64,000 nt of DNA, taken from positions 15,065,501 through 15,129,500 of the forward strand of contig NC_071671.1 of assembly GCF_028554725.1 (NCBI RefSeq), read 5' to 3'. A model generated the notes under the pieces. It saw nothing but the letters and a program-made list of their open reading frames with translations. It was not told the DNA's origin and made no database searches. Source of the DNA: Zeugodacus cucurbitae. Taxonomy: Eukaryota; Arthropoda; Insecta; Diptera; Tephritidae. The translations under genes and the position numbers were made by a program. Numbering within the stretch: position 1 is the first letter of the stretch; every line of letters starts with the position of its first letter. Below, piece after piece: positions 13,244-26,753 of this stretch.

Positions 13244-16200
13244 AGTTTGTTATAAAACATCTTTTGAACTGAAACTTTGAACTTTACAGGTTTGTTTTAA
13301 TTAGAACAGAGTAATGTATTTCATTATATTTATCTGACCTTGAACTTAGTCAGGGTGTAAACCTATCATATTAATCCGCAAATTAAAAGATTAACAAGCA
13401 CAAAAAGCTTGCAGAATTGAACAAAATCTGGGTCAGCTCAGAATTCCAGAATATGTTTTACTCTATTATAAATCTATAAGCTGTAAAATTTGACTTCTCC
13501 TTATGTAATAAAAAACTTGGAGAAATTATTTAACTTCTTTGCTTATCTCTTGACAATTGTTTTACATTCCTGTACTCCAAATCTTTTACTTTTCCGTGAC
13601 TTTGAGTCGCGACGAGACTCATAACAGAAGTTGCAAAGTAACTGAAACTACAATATCCCTCGCACCATATTCCACATGTAGTATTGTATATACATATGTA
13701 CATACTTATCTTTTATATTTATTTACAATGCTGTTAACTGCAAGAATGTTAAGGCATAAGCTACCGATAAGTCATTGCAATACTTGTTGAATATCTGCCA
13801 CCAAAGTGAGGGCGGAGAGAAGATAAGAAAAAAATCGGAAGAATGAAATATGATAGCATTAAGACTAGCGCCTATAAATAATAAAATATACAAAGAATAA
13901 CAACAACAAATATTCACAAAATATAAAACAATATATATTATACATATCTTTACGTAAGAATATATTAAAATCCCTCAGTGTTGCAACTACATAATAGCAA
14001 ACATTTCACAGCTACAAGAGCTTGAAGAAGACAGTAGTAAAAGTTTTTGGATGCTAGTCGGTGCAAACCAAACGAAAAAAATATGAATAAAAACAACAAC
14101 AAAACGCAAAATAAATCTGTAACAGCAGCACTCCACTGAATACAATGCCTTCGCCCAACTATCTCGATATGTTTGTTTGTGTACAACAATGATGAATTTC
14201 ACTTAAGAGTCTTGCGCGCAAGTAATCCAGCAAAACAATGGACCCTAAAATGTAAAGGATAGCAAGGAAATCACAAACAGCAAGGGCGAAAACAATGGTG
14301 CTACTAAGAACAACAGTAGCTATACAAGTTTTAGCAACAAGAAAGCCTTGGTGAATTCACGAAAAATTGTGGACACTTAAGTGTTGTGGGAGTGACGATC
14401 AATGGCGACAGTCTTATACCCTGTAGATTCTTGAGCAAGTTGTAAATTGTCACTTAAAAGAAATTTCGGTAGTTTTCTTGTGAGTGAATGCTCCTTTCCA
14501 CATTTTGTAAGCGCTTCAAGACATGTTTTGTATAAAATATATGTTCAATATAATATGATAAATTACACCTATATGGATGCAAGTTCAAATCATTTTACTG
14601 AAAGGTTTACTTCATAGTGTAAGCTTTTATACCGAAAAGTATTATAATTAATTTTGAGTAATTTCTTTTTTAATAGGCAGTGAAAGTTCTTACTAAAGCT
14701 TTTTGTGCATATCAAGCTTTCTTGTAGAATGAAACTCTGTCGCTTCCACTTTCTCAAGAAAGCATCCATGAAAATCCTTACATTATATTCCAAAGCTTGC
14801 AAAGCTCTACCGAAACTATGTCGCTGCTTATATGAGATCATAAGCTCACAGTCGAAAATAAATAAATGAATTTCGTGGAGTTTTGAACATCTGCTTCCTA
14901 CTTAATCTTCGAAGGCAACTAATAATGGGTTGAATCATGAGATATTTTACTATTTATTAACGCTCCTTTGTGCTCCTTTGCTCCTTATTAATTACTGAAT
15001 ATAAGCAATCTGCATTTCAAGTGAAAATAAAAAATGAAAGCTCCACAGCTATCCGTACTTCTTTATGTAGTGCTCGGAACATGCTGTTCCTTTATTTACT
15101 ACACAGCTCTTCCTAAGCTGGATAATAAAGCAGTGAATAAAAAGAAGCGGAAGAATTCGGAAGTAGAATTGAATGTTTGAAGATTTGGAGTAATTCATTG
15201 CAAGTAACTACAAATAAACACTTCCGTTGAAGCAGAAATCGTTTTATTTTCACCTTTTTTTACTTGTTTTTCTTTTATTACTATTTTGTTGTTGCGCTAA
15301 TGTTGCCTTCCACTTTTCGCTGCTGAATTGATAAGCGTTTTTATGTTTCGAGCATTTGAAGAAATCCGGTTTGTAAATGGTGATTATTGTGGCGTTTTTC
15401 TTTATGTTTGTTTTCTCTCTACAGAAGAAAAAGCTATAACACTAAAGTGGGGTGGAGAAAACATTTAATGAATGATTTATGTCTGTATGTATAATAAAAG
15501 TTGTAAAATACGTATGTAGGCGTGAATAATTGATGCTGTAACTATTATTAAATGTTTGGAATTTAAAATGATTTCGTAAAGAGGGGATTATGATTATGTG
15601 ATAGCATGAATACTAATCAGTTTTTGGTTTTTGATTAGACATTTTGTTGTTATACCTTAAACAATTAAATTAAAGAAGTTTTCTTTTGATTTTGGAACCT
15701 CCGGGAGCATACTCAACTCACGGCAATACGAAGCGGGACTTCGGTTCGAAAAATTATGCCAGAAGTTTTGGCAACTCCCACACCTCTTAAACATGAATGC
15801 TTCATATTTTACAGTTTATGGATCACAAGATCGTTAGTTCAGTGTTTGGTCGATTCAGGGATGTCCATTGCTTCCATCGAACTGTAACATAATATAAAAA
15901 TGTGTGTAGAAATCACTAATTAAGGCTATTGGCGGCTAATGTTCCTAAATGTAGGCAATATTAATTATACTAGTTCTCCAAAGTGTTGCCTACATTCAGG
16001 GTATTCTTCCATTTTACAGTTCAAAATTTATGTTTCATATCATCTTCATTAACTGAACGTGGTGTCTAGCTTAAAAAAAATTTTAGCTATAGGTGATATA
16101 GTATATCTTTAAAGTAATTGTTGGTTGTTTGTATTACAATAACTAAATGTTGTCTATGTTTAGGAATTGACTTTCGATTTCGCAGATCTAAATTCTACTA

Positions 16201-16299
16201 TTAATTGTATTATTCAAGTTAATATTCTACACAAATATTTTATACATAACAAATTATAGCTTGGAATAGATATTAATTTCAGCTTTTCTTTCTTTTCAG
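13244..16299. other. Intron-like stretch without gene
   Basis: I found no supported gene here. Short minus-strand frames around 13,965-14,202 are biased towards Leu, Cys and Phe and look accidental. The final bases (TTTTCTTTCTTTTCAG) form a strong acceptor tract for the exon that follows. Confidence 0.45.
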
Positions 16300-16930
16300 A
16301 TTAATAATCCGGTGAAACTATAAACTCAATTATCCAAAAGTGTATTACGCTTATGTATACCAGTCTAAAACGGCTATAATAAAGCATTTCACTCCATATA
16401 ATCATTTGCGAAAAATTCTCAAAAGAAAAAGAAAAGGCAAACAGCAACATCCCAAAAGACTAATAAAAACCGTGATTGTGTAAAAAGAAGCGTTTGCCAG
16501 TGAGCATTGGTTGTAAAAGTAAAATAGCAAAGTAAAATATGTGCATAATACACACATAGCTGTAACTCAACAAAATCAATGCGAAGCAAGTTACACGCCA
16601 CCAAGGAGAAACCTGTCACTCATAGACGCGGTAACCAACGGCGACGCACAACAACAACAGCCTCATTAACATACCGGATTCGGTGCCAAAACTAAGCGGA
16701 ATATATATTAATTAAAGAGTGGCAGAAGATTTAACAAAGTAAAATTGCAAGAAACAAAAATTACAAAAACAAGAGCAACAAAAATTGCCGTCATAAATTT
16801 CACTTTCTTTCGACTGATCGACAGTTTAGAATTAATTTCGATTTGGAAACACGAAGGTGAACTCTGCAGTCTCCCGCGGCGCGTATCTACCAACAAATTG
16901 TAGCGATACAGAATTAATTTGCGTTTAACG
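16300..16930 (+). other. Candidate internal 5' untranslated exon
   Basis: The segment is bounded by a strong acceptor, AGCTTTTCTTTCTTTTCAG ending at 16,299, and a near-consensus donor, TTTAACG|GTAAGTTAG, with GT at 16,931-16,932, giving a 631-bp exon. It has no long reading frame but several short upstream ORFs. It is A-rich with CAACAACAACAG runs, as in fly leaders. It would be spliced to a donor at 5,857 or 12,483 on the left, while the next exon to the right is not certain (see 33,556-33,624). This is the best supported exon in the window, still without transcript evidence. It could instead belong to a long non-coding RNA. Confidence 0.5.
16579..16695 (+). CDS. Small ORF (38 aa) inside the leader exon
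   Basis: An ATG with the context AAATCA-ATG opens a 38-codon frame ending in TAA at 16,693-16,695. The peptide is strongly basic: MRSKLHATKEKPVTHRRG begins it, followed by an RRRTTTTAS segment. It has no signal peptide or membrane segment and no domain I recognise. If the exon is real this is an upstream ORF, possibly regulatory, or simply chance. Confidence that it is translated is low. Confidence 0.15.
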   Translation: MRSKLHATKEKPVTHRRGNQRRRTTTTASLTYRIRCQN

Positions 16931-19900
16931 GTAAGTTAGTTGATTGCTATGCTTGCCTATTTATTTTTGTTGTCTTGCTTCAATTTTTAACTGTTATGTC
17001 GAGACATAATTAATTATTGTTTACTTTGCACCGTGCAATTATTAATATTTCTATAAATGCAACAACCACCACCATATTTCAACAACAACATTTGTAATTA
17101 AGAAATTAAAAGCAAAACGAATTCGCTGAAAAAAACAATAACAACAACAAAAACTCGCTCAACTGCCACGAAAGTCATTTAATGTCTTTGATCTACGCGA
17201 TAATTTACTGCAGTTGGTCATTTCATATGACTCTTCTTCTTCTCTGTCTACGTACATACCAGTTACCACTGCCTGTCCACCCCTCCTATCACACAGCATA
17301 TGCTGACTGCGTTTTGATTTGTTATTATTTCTGCCGTTGGTGTCTTCTGGTAAACCGGTCAATCATCTTGTGCACCTTCAATTCAAAGCCGCTTCTTCGC
17401 TGGTGCGCTTGGCCGCTCAGTCGTTCATTAAGTGTGTTTTGTGTTTACTTTAATTTCATCTTGTACAAAAGTTTGACTTCTATCACGATTAGCTTACATA
17501 GAAAAATATTTATTTATAGAGATTGTGCAATACATATTAAAATTTGTTTAATTTCTTTTATTTTTTTCTGTTTTTTCATTAATTTTTTTTCAATAAAATT
17601 GTTTTTAAATCTAAATTAGCAGCTTTTTTAAAATATCTTAACAAAATTAAAATGTTCAATATATGCATACAAATAAAACACGCAAAATCACTTGTATTAT
17701 TGAGGTCATCAAAAGAATAATGAAAATCTTCAAAAATCCGGTACTTGTCACTTCGTTCCGCTTTCTAAGGCTGGTGGCATTTTCTTTGTTTTTGAGCAAT
17801 TGAAAACAATCTTAAATGTAATGAGCAAATTTGGGCTGAAGAGTTTATAGTTTTGGTCATTTTCAAATTGCCGCGAGGAAAATATTTAATTTATAAAGAC
17901 TTCAGTTGATATGTGTATATATATACAAAAATTTAAATAATATTCAGTATATACAATTTAATAGCCCAAGTGACTGCCTATGAAAAAGTTTTTCACAGCG
18001 GCACCTGCCAGTGGCAGTAAAAATACTCACATTCATATTTACAAAGGCATATATACACAAAAGGCTGAATATTTGTTTCACTGCGAATCAGAGTCAATGA
18101 TCTCTTGTTTGTATATACATATGTATGTAAGTGAGTATGTATTTATTCGGCCATAAACATAACTATACATATTTGTATACGAAAGTGTAAAATCAAGCAA
18201 ATTCGACCAAGTAAACATTGGATCCAAAAACACCCAAAAGTAGGCAATTGGCGTAAATAAATAATCATTTTTTATTGTTGTTGTTGTTTTTATGTTTATT
18301 TTTGCGCGCTGCTGATTCAACCCAGAAGCGAGTGCCTCCAAAATGTGCGTGTAATAAGAATTTGTTGTTATGTGATATTATTGGCAATTGGTAAATTGGC
18401 TATGCAAAGCACGCTCAGTATGTGAGAGAGCATTGGCTTTGCTCCGAGGCTGCAGTTCGTTGGTTTTAATTCGGGCTGTGATAATATATGTAATAAAGAT
18501 AGAAACTCTGTCCGCTGCGGTTTAGATGACATTTTTGATACCAATTGTAATTTAAACCCTGTTGTTGTAGTGATATTATTTTGCATGCTTTAAGAAGAAC
18601 TAATAAAATTTGAAGTTTTTTTTTTTTCAAATTAAAATCACTGAATTAATATTTAAATAAGTGGCCAGAAAAATAGGTTTATTTTCTAACATCATTTTAA
18701 GTACAATGTATAGTATATTGACATATGATACCGCGATGTCCTCAGCAACAGAACGCTTACACGACATTTCAAAACATTGGAAAAATTTAACATTTCTCAT
18801 ATACCATACGTTTTTGTAGAAAAAGCAAAAACAAGACCAAAAACATATGTTACCTTCATGCTTATTTATATATGTAAGTTTTCTTCGTTTTTCCACTTTA
18901 AAGTGAATATGTTTTTATTGCATACATTTTTCGGGGTTTTACGAGCGTGAAGCGTGTGCTCTGCGAATACCAGGTAAATGCCAACATGTAGAACCAAAAA
19001 ATTAAAAGTACGCAAGGAAAGAACCACTAGAGTAGTAAAGTGGTACACGTGAGTTGCTTTTAGTGCTCGCGGCTGGTGAGGTTAACCATATATGATTGCG
19101 CGTGCGTGGCTTGCTTGCGGCATGCCACCACAAGCGTTGGGCTTTTAACACTCGTAAAAGAATAAAATAAAATAAAAGTAATTAAAAACTGTAAAGGTGG
19201 AAATGAAATAATAATTCTCTGAATTAAGAGGTATGTATGAAATAAAGAATAGCATTCCAAAATGTTGCTTAAAAATAACTATAATGAAAACCACTTTGAT
19301 AAAAAAATCAATTTTCCTTAATATAAAATTTATATTATAAATTTCCTAATAAATTGCAGTACGCCTATTTGTAGGCAACGAATTTATTTTAAGGAAATAT
19401 AGTGTACATACATATCTTTGGAAGAAGCTTATTATGTATGATCTGTATTAACAGATCTTTACTAAAATATGTTTTTTTACATATAAATTAAAATATCGCA
19501 TTTCGGGAATTTACTCGTTCATATATACTAAGAATTTAGCTTTGCCTACATTTAGTATGATGTAAAAATAAAAAGCGGAACAGTTCCCAAATCAAAAAAC
19601 GTCCTATAAAAATTAGAAGTGTTTTTGCTAAGCGCATATTTTATTATTTTCTTATTATACGAGTACTTTTTTAATTCAAAGAAGTAATTTAGAGAATGAA
19701 AAGCGTGCAGAATTCCAAAAATATTCTAAATATATGAATTGTATGCCAGTTAGAAACTATTGTAGAAACCCTCTTATTTATTCAGCTGACATATTTTTTA
19801 AAAAGTGGTATGAATTAATGCATGCTTTCACGTGGATATATAACTTCAATTCATCTTGAAATACGTGGCTGTTTAAATATGTTAATAGCTTAACCATGCA

Positions 19901-22900
19901 CTCTTGTAAATTACATAATTTTCAGTTTAATTTGTATTATGTGTATTCTGATAGAATAAAAGTACCGAAATAAGTCAACTTGTTCAAATATTTTATACAA
20001 ATTATACAGAGGATAATTGAAATTTACAAGAATTCAAGGTTAAGGGTAATGACACTTTACGCAAAGGGCGAGCACGTTTTCTTTATTCTTGAATAGAGCA
20101 AATAAAAGCATGTGTTCAGCTGTTTTCATTTCAAAAACTTTTGAAAGCAAGCTGAAAAGTTATATGATATCTACTCTTTCAGAGTCGAAATTCTTTGGCT
20201 GAAAATTATCGAAATATTATTCTGCTTTTATATATTTGTATCTACGCGACAATTAAACATATTTATTCAAGTGTTGAACAATTTAGTGTGTTTGTTAACA
20301 TTTTGCACTTCAAATATAATATTCTGAGTAAAATTAAATGCGGTAATTTAGTGACTGATGCGGAAATAAATGTGCACAAAACTTTCCACAGGAAGAATAA
20401 AATGTTTATATTTTTTCAAAATTTAACACTTCCTACTCAGTATTTGTTTATATACATATAAAATTTATCCATGAACCTATAAATGCGGAAGGGATTTTGC
20501 AATCGAACACAAAGGGAATTAAAAACCATACATAACCTTAAAAATGGAATCTATTTCAACGCTACGTCAGAACTTTAACTAAACGTTTTCAAACTCTTCT
20601 TACTCTTTCCCAGCTTTCTACTCAATTGCAAACAATATTTCCTCGACGTTTTGGCATTCGTTTTAGCCCACAAGATTGTAGGATTCTTTCTGTATCTTCA
20701 TCTTTCATCTTCGCTACTTTGAAATTTTTAGAAAATTTATTTAGCTATATATTTTTCTACTACAAACTTCTCTGTGTCTTTGCATTCGTTTCTTTTTTCC
20801 CCTTTTTTATTGGAAGCTGTCATATCCATGTATCATTGAGCGCCGCACTCCTATGCCTAAGAAAAATATAAAAAGTGTACATATGCTTTAAAATGCTTTG
20901 CAAGCAATACTTTCTTGTTACTGTTGTTGTTTTGAATTGTTTTTTTTTTACGTTTTTTTAGGCTTGTTAAGGTGAGTACAACACATTTTGCTTTCGTATG
21001 CAGGCAACCTTGTTACCGCATCCCCGCCAATCAATTTGCAAATAACAGGAGCAAACACCCTATATGCCAATATATGTGTATGTGTGTATGTAGTAGCTAT
21101 AGTAGCGCCCGCAAAAAAATTCGGTCGTCACCTCCAACGCCATCGAGTTCATTGAATTCTTGCAGCTAGTGTTGTTGTTGCTGTTTGATTCTGTTTCTTC
21201 CTCGTTCAGCTTGCATCTACGCGTTGTTGTTGTTGGCCAGTCACCACACTCATGAATAATTCTCCAAAACAGGTTCCTTGTTTTGGCAGCCACTGTCACT
21301 GCCAATACGCGTAAGCATCTGTGTGTGTACACTTGCTGTACCTTTTGCTTTGAGATCTGCACTGTCTCGATAAGGTGCATGTAGTCATCAAATGCAACAT
21401 TTTTCATGCAACAACAACAACTGTAGCGTGAAGCACACCGCATGCTGCCGTTCGTATATGAGTGTGTGAATGAGTTAATGAGTATGCTTCTATGGTTATT
21501 TCTCATTTAGGCCTATTTATTTGTTTGTGACTTTCCTTAATTGCATCATTGGTTGCGGCAAAATCTCTTCCTGGGTGTAATGACACAGCGCTCGAAGGAG
21601 AACCGTGGAGTCTATATTTAGGAGTGCAGCGAGTTTCTAGTGAGTGAATATGTTGCGAATAAATGTATCTTCATAGGGTAGTCCATGAAGTGGTTAATCT
21701 TTTCATAAAATATTTATTTGGACTGGTAAAAATTCGATGGATTTTCCTTATTGTTCATGGTCCTTACGAAGTAGATCGGAAAAGCTATACCTAGGCAAAG
21801 TTTCTTAGCACCTACTACAGATTTCCAACTCATTTCTTTGGTAAAGTGTGTGCTATCTCCCATTTTATGACAGTCCAAACTTATTTTGGGGATTTTCTTG
21901 ATATTTTCATCCACATCAGTCTCTTTTGGACGTTAAGACATATTGTCACGAATAGTATACTGCTTGTATAAACATAATTTTTCCCCCAAATTCTTTTTCT
22001 TCAAAATACCAAAACCTGAGTCCCACGTAATGCCACACCTCACCAACATATTGTCGATATTTGTGAAATTTATATACTTATCTTGAGAAAATCAGAACAT
22101 ATGAGTTCAGTGTCTTACTTTATTAATTATTTATTGTTGATATTATTTCAGAATATATTAAAAATGACAGCACTGGATAATAATAAAAATAAAGTGGCAA
22201 ATCTCATTTAAATCAAATCTGAAAATATTGATATTATTTTATTAAAAAAAATAAAATTTATTAAATGGTAATTCTACAAAATTATTTGCTTATACAATTT
22301 TGCTTAAAATGCTTTTTTGGTAATTTTTAACTAGTTATTTCATATTTTGGCAAAAAATCAGGTGGCAACTACAAAAAATATTTTATAACTTTTATTAAAT
22401 TTGAAGGTTTAAACGTTTCACCCGTTGCTCGGTACACCACTAAGCATTCTTGTTAATTCCAAAATTTTGCACAGTATAGTTGCCAGTAACCTTAGCTCCC
22501 TATCCAATTTTTTCCTTAGCATACCATAATCAACTGTTTTTACTTAGCAACTGCAACTCTCTTCACTATTTTATATTCCTCTACACGAATAGATATTAAT
22601 TTCTGCATAATACATATTTTATAACTTCACACCATATACATATGTACTAACTATATACTTGCATATTAACGAGTATGCACTTACCAATGGTATATATCAG
22701 CGCACTTATCACCGCAAAGAATGCGGCAGTGGTCACATAAATGTTCGCAGCGACTGTTAACCATAGAACAAACACTCTACCATACATACAAACATCTATA
22801 TGCACCTGTAGCTATCTGTTGCATGTTCTTTTGTGCCACCAAAGCACACAGTAGGAAATCTCAATTCTACATCATTCTAAACAATTCAAGCAATTCTAGC

Positions 22901-23170
22901 ATTAACAAACGTTTGTTACTTCAGGAGCTTCCTTGCGATTGCTGTTTTATATGCAAGTAAGCTCATATATTGAATATCTCTCATCACATTTACGCATTCC
23001 CTGGCTCCTAAGAAGACTCTCTGCGCAATCTAATCATCATATACATATACATAGTTGTTGTTATTGTATGTCTTTTTATCTTCTAGTGCTTCTATTGCTA
23101 ATGGTGACGCTGTCGCTGCGGCCACAAGTCGTTAGAGTGTTGTTTATAGAGCTGCATTCATCGGATACTT
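16931..23170. other. Intron-like / intergenic stretch without supported gene
   Basis: I found no gene. Overlapping frames on both strands at 17,159-17,619 are mutually exclusive and lack splice support. A 148-codon ATG frame on the minus strand at 21,060-21,506 is Asn/Thr/Cys-biased and coincides with CAA/TTG triplet runs, so I do not call it. There are several T-runs and CATATGTA-type dinucleotide repeats. Confidence 0.4.
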
Positions 23171-23560
23171 CTAAGCTTCTTCGTCATCTTCGTTGTTAGC
23201 TGCTTGCAACTCAAATTGCTGGCTTGCATCTTTTGTTCTACGCCATTCTTTACGCTTTTTTCTATCTTCCTCGTCTTCTTTTTTCCGTGTGCTCAGATTA
23301 AACGCGGGAAATCCAAGTTGTTCGGAGCTTGTTGGTGTTTGGTTGCGATCTGCTATCTTGAGTCTGCCTTTAGTATGTAAGGGTTGCGCCTCAACTGCAG
23401 CAAACGTGTTCGCTTGCATAACGAATTTTTGACGTCCTCTTAGGTGCTTTGGATGAGCACGCAGCGCTTTCGTATCATTTATATATTTTCTATACAAATA
23501 TTTGCCCGAGCAGTGAAGTTGATATGAATAAATCTCGTTCAGATTATTAAAATATAGTCT
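23171..23560 (-). CDS. Unassigned coding-like frame, highly charged C-terminus
   Basis: On the minus strand a frame is open for 129 codons between an in-frame TGA (23,561-23,563) and the TAG at 23,171. The first ATG is at 23,417-23,419, giving an 82-residue product; an exon entered by splicing would use more of the frame. The sequence is far from low-complexity: upstream GRQKFVMQANTF, then SEQLGFPAFNLSTRKK, then a Lys/Arg/Glu-rich segment with EDEEDRKKRKEWRR, and an acidic tail ending NNEDDEEA. Codon use includes many GC-ending codons, unlike the surrounding AT-rich DNA. There is no signal peptide or hydrophobic segment, so a soluble, perhaps nuclear, product is conceivable. I cannot name the family. 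It could be a terminal exon, a small gene or a retrocopy relic. The plus-strand frame opposite it is a shadow. Confidence 0.35.
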   Translation of the reverse strand, partial: RLYFNNLNEIYSYQLHCSGKYLYRKYINDTKALRAHPKHLRGRQKFVMQANTFAAVEAQPLHTKGRLKIADRNQTPTSSEQLGFPAFNLSTRKKEDEEDRKKRKEWRRTKDASQQFELQAANNEDDEEA

Positions 23561-23563
23561 TCA

Positions 23564-26067
23564 TAAATTGAATTCAAAGTGGAAGACAATTTTTAGCTTG
23601 TAACACCTTTTAAAAAGCAAAACGACCACCTTAGTGTTATTGAAAATTGTCTGACCTTTTTTCACTGTTAAAGCTTTAAAGCTTAATTTAGAATTTAGTG
23701 ATTTAGATTCTAAAAGTTGTATTAGAACTCTCCATATATATCTAAAATCAGGTCTATAAATACTAAATCTACCACATTTTAAATCTTCCTCCATCCTCTA
23801 CGTTTTAACACTGGTTAAAAATTGTCCACCAAAGCTTAGCCACACACTCATATTCTCCTGTCAATAGTATACTTAATAGCCAACTTAATGCACTGAACGG
23901 TCATTAGCTACTGTATTCTTTGTAAGAACGACTACTGTTGCTCTGTGTGCCCCACACTCAGTGGCTTACAATTAAGTTTAGCCGCTGTATTGTTGGATAC
24001 TTTGTGGCATTCGCACAAATGACGTGGGCTAATGGTAGTAGCTGGAAGGCGCCGAGCGCCATAAAATAAATGCTTTGTGAGTGAGGTGCCGCTACTTACT
24101 TTTAAAAGGATAATGCCATGAAGAATAGAAAACAAATTACAGTAGGGTGTGTTTGAGGTAGCAGGCGCTTAGAAGCTTAAAGCTGTTGAACATTATTAGT
24201 TGGAGACTAACTTTTTAAGATTAAAAGATATATACTATAATTTCAATTTAATTAGGAATCGAATTTTTTATTAATCAAAAATATATATTATATTTTTTCT
24301 TTTTATGGACATTAAAACCACCTAAGCCTTTTTAGTTGACAAGAATAGTAGTCAATCATTTCAATCTTGAAGTCAACATTTGTAATTCCTAACGTCGGCT
24401 CACAAATAAAGTAATACATTTTCTTTATATCACCGGCCGTTTTCCCCTTGGGTGTTTCTCATGGCTGTTAAGTTTGGGTTTTTCGTATAACATAATCACT
24501 AAGATTCATAAAGTAGTCTCTTGATTCTATGAAAGTTAATCATGCGTCTTTATGGAAATTTAAGTTAATTTTTGAAAATTTACTAAATTATTTGCAACAT
24601 CTTATTCCTCTAATTTTATAACCAATTATATGAACTGTCTGCTTTGAATTAGTTTATTCTCACCCTCTGAATGAGTTGTTGCAACACTTTCAATATACTT
24701 AATTCCACATTGTAGTCTATTCGGGGTCAAGGACAGCTGTCGCTCTTAGACACTTCCATTCGTAGAGAATGATTTAATTTTATTTTAACTCCGCTTATTC
24801 TATAAATTATTTTTAATTCGTTAATTATATAGCATGTGGTTTAAATTTAGCCCTTTTACCGCACACGAAAAGTAGGTGTTTCGAAGCTTTAACGGCGGCG
24901 TTCCTTCTTCAATTTATTACCTTAGTAATTGTTTTCGTTGTTGTTTTTTTAATTCACGCCCTTACTTTTTTGAGATGAACACGTACATAAAAATGTTAGA
25001 CTAACCTGTAATCATTTGAGTTATAACTTGCTTTTGGTTTTAGTTTCAGCCTTTGATTTGATAATCTTTATTTTTCGATTTATGCGTTGGATTTCGAAAA
25101 GTTAAAAACTATCTGCTTTACCTTTTGTTTGCTTACTTCATGTGTGGGGATATTTTTGATTGATTTTTTTTTAGTTTATTAAGATTTCAGGTAGAACATA
25201 CACAACAACAATAACAAAGACAACCTAATTAATTGTAAAATACTGCAATAATAAATTTTATTAAACATCTTAAGTTTATCGTTTGATCAGAAATGCAACA
25301 ATCCACTTCAAGGCACTGTCTGCTACAGGTTTTCAAACGCTTGTACTCGAAGGCAAAGTAATAATATTTTTGCAAGTAACAAATCTCAAGACCTAAGTAA
25401 AACAACACAACAAAAAAGAGACTGACTGCGTTTGTATTAGCCAACTTGCGACCTTCAACATTCATATTGCCATTAATGAGCAGACGACACCGCACGATTG
25501 TTGTTAGTGACAAGCAGATGAGTTGTCGCGACAACATTGTCACCAAAGCAACTCTTGGCCAATCTCAGCTTAGGCCACATCAATACCGTCAGTGGCGAGT
25601 AATAAGAAAATATTTTCGTTTATTAATATTTTCCTGAACTACAAACCAAACACGTTGATTAAAAAATATTTGTGTAGATATTTTTGTGCTTATCTTCAAA
25701 GCGCGATACGTCAGGTAGCGCGGCAACTATTCACTGTGTCTCTTTAATGGCATGTCATTATTTGTTATTGCGAAATATTTCCATAATTGAAAAGCGCTAT
25801 AAAGCGATGCAATAAAGGAGATACAAACGTATTAATTGCATATGAGACTGAAAGATGTAATATAAATGTTTGATGGCGTCAGCAAGAGTGCGTTACCAGC
25901 AATATTTGACTTTAAATGTGAAATGCCATTTGGAAAACAATAAATGAGCAACTGCAAAGGTGAGGCTAGAAATATTTTGACAAATCACGAAAGTTCTATG
26001 ATTCAAATAAGAGTCATAAATTCAAAGTCTGTGAGAATTAGGAGTGTTTGTTCGACCTGTATACATA
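23564..26067. other. Intergenic stretch without gene
   Basis: I see nothing coding here. Minus-strand frames at 23,561-23,794 and 25,229-25,546 have no recognisable domain. Composition is ordinary AT-rich DNA. Confidence 0.4.
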
Positions 26068-26567
26068 CAGTAGAGCTTCCATAACTTGTACTTCTATACA
26101 TCGAAGATCACCATAAGTCGAACTTTTGAATTGGCAATAGCGTTTAGAAATTTCATATAAATTTCCTTCCATAACTCGAACTTCTATAACTCGAAGTTCT
26201 CCATAAATCGACCTTTTCGATTTTAGTATCGAGGCAGTATTCTAAAAGGGTCTCTCTATATCGTATGGAGGCTAACAAAAAATATGATATTATATTTATG
26301 GATTACATAAGTCGTGTAACAAAGGCATGGGATACAAACGTCAATAGCCAAAAATAGAAAAGTGCAACCAACAAAATTTCAGAATACATGTTTTAAAGTA
26401 TGAACATAACACTTTATCCAAAGTAAAAAATTAAAACTGTGTAGAAATCTATATTTTACAGCTTTTTCAAAAATTTAATTTTTTAATGAAAATTCGATAA
26501 CTCAAAGTCTCTATAGCTCGAAGTTTTTTTGTGGATTATGGTGATTCGAGTTAGAGAAGTTCCACTG
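26068..26567. mobile_element. pogo-like MITE (500 bp) with TA target duplication
   Basis: The element starts CAGTAGAGCTTCCATAACT and ends with the imperfect inverse; the right end read inward is CAGTGGAACTTCTCTAACT. It is flanked by TA on both sides (26,066-26,067 and 26,568-26,569), the target duplication of Tc1/mariner-pogo transposons. Both ends then continue with ATCACCATAA. Inside, the phrase 'ataactcgaagttctccataaatcgaa' recurs in variants, as sub-terminal repeats. There is no transposase frame, so it is non-autonomous. A fragment of the same family lies at 7,213. Confidence 0.75.
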
Positions 26568-26753
26568 TATATAGATATGTATGTATATCACAATACATTA
26601 ACTATTGTAATGCCAACTTTAAAATATTTAATTCCCTATAATTCTACAAATATTAAAAATGTAAATTTGAAATTAAATATTTTATCTATATAATTAAATT
26701 CGAATATGTAATTATAGTCCGAAAATTCCATAACTGTTAAATATTTGATTAAT

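Noticed and set aside
21060..21506. 148-codon minus-strand ATG frame
   Set aside because: It overlaps CAA/TTG triplet repeats and CATATGTA repeats, which explain its Asn/Thr and Tyr/Thr content; no homologue recognised.
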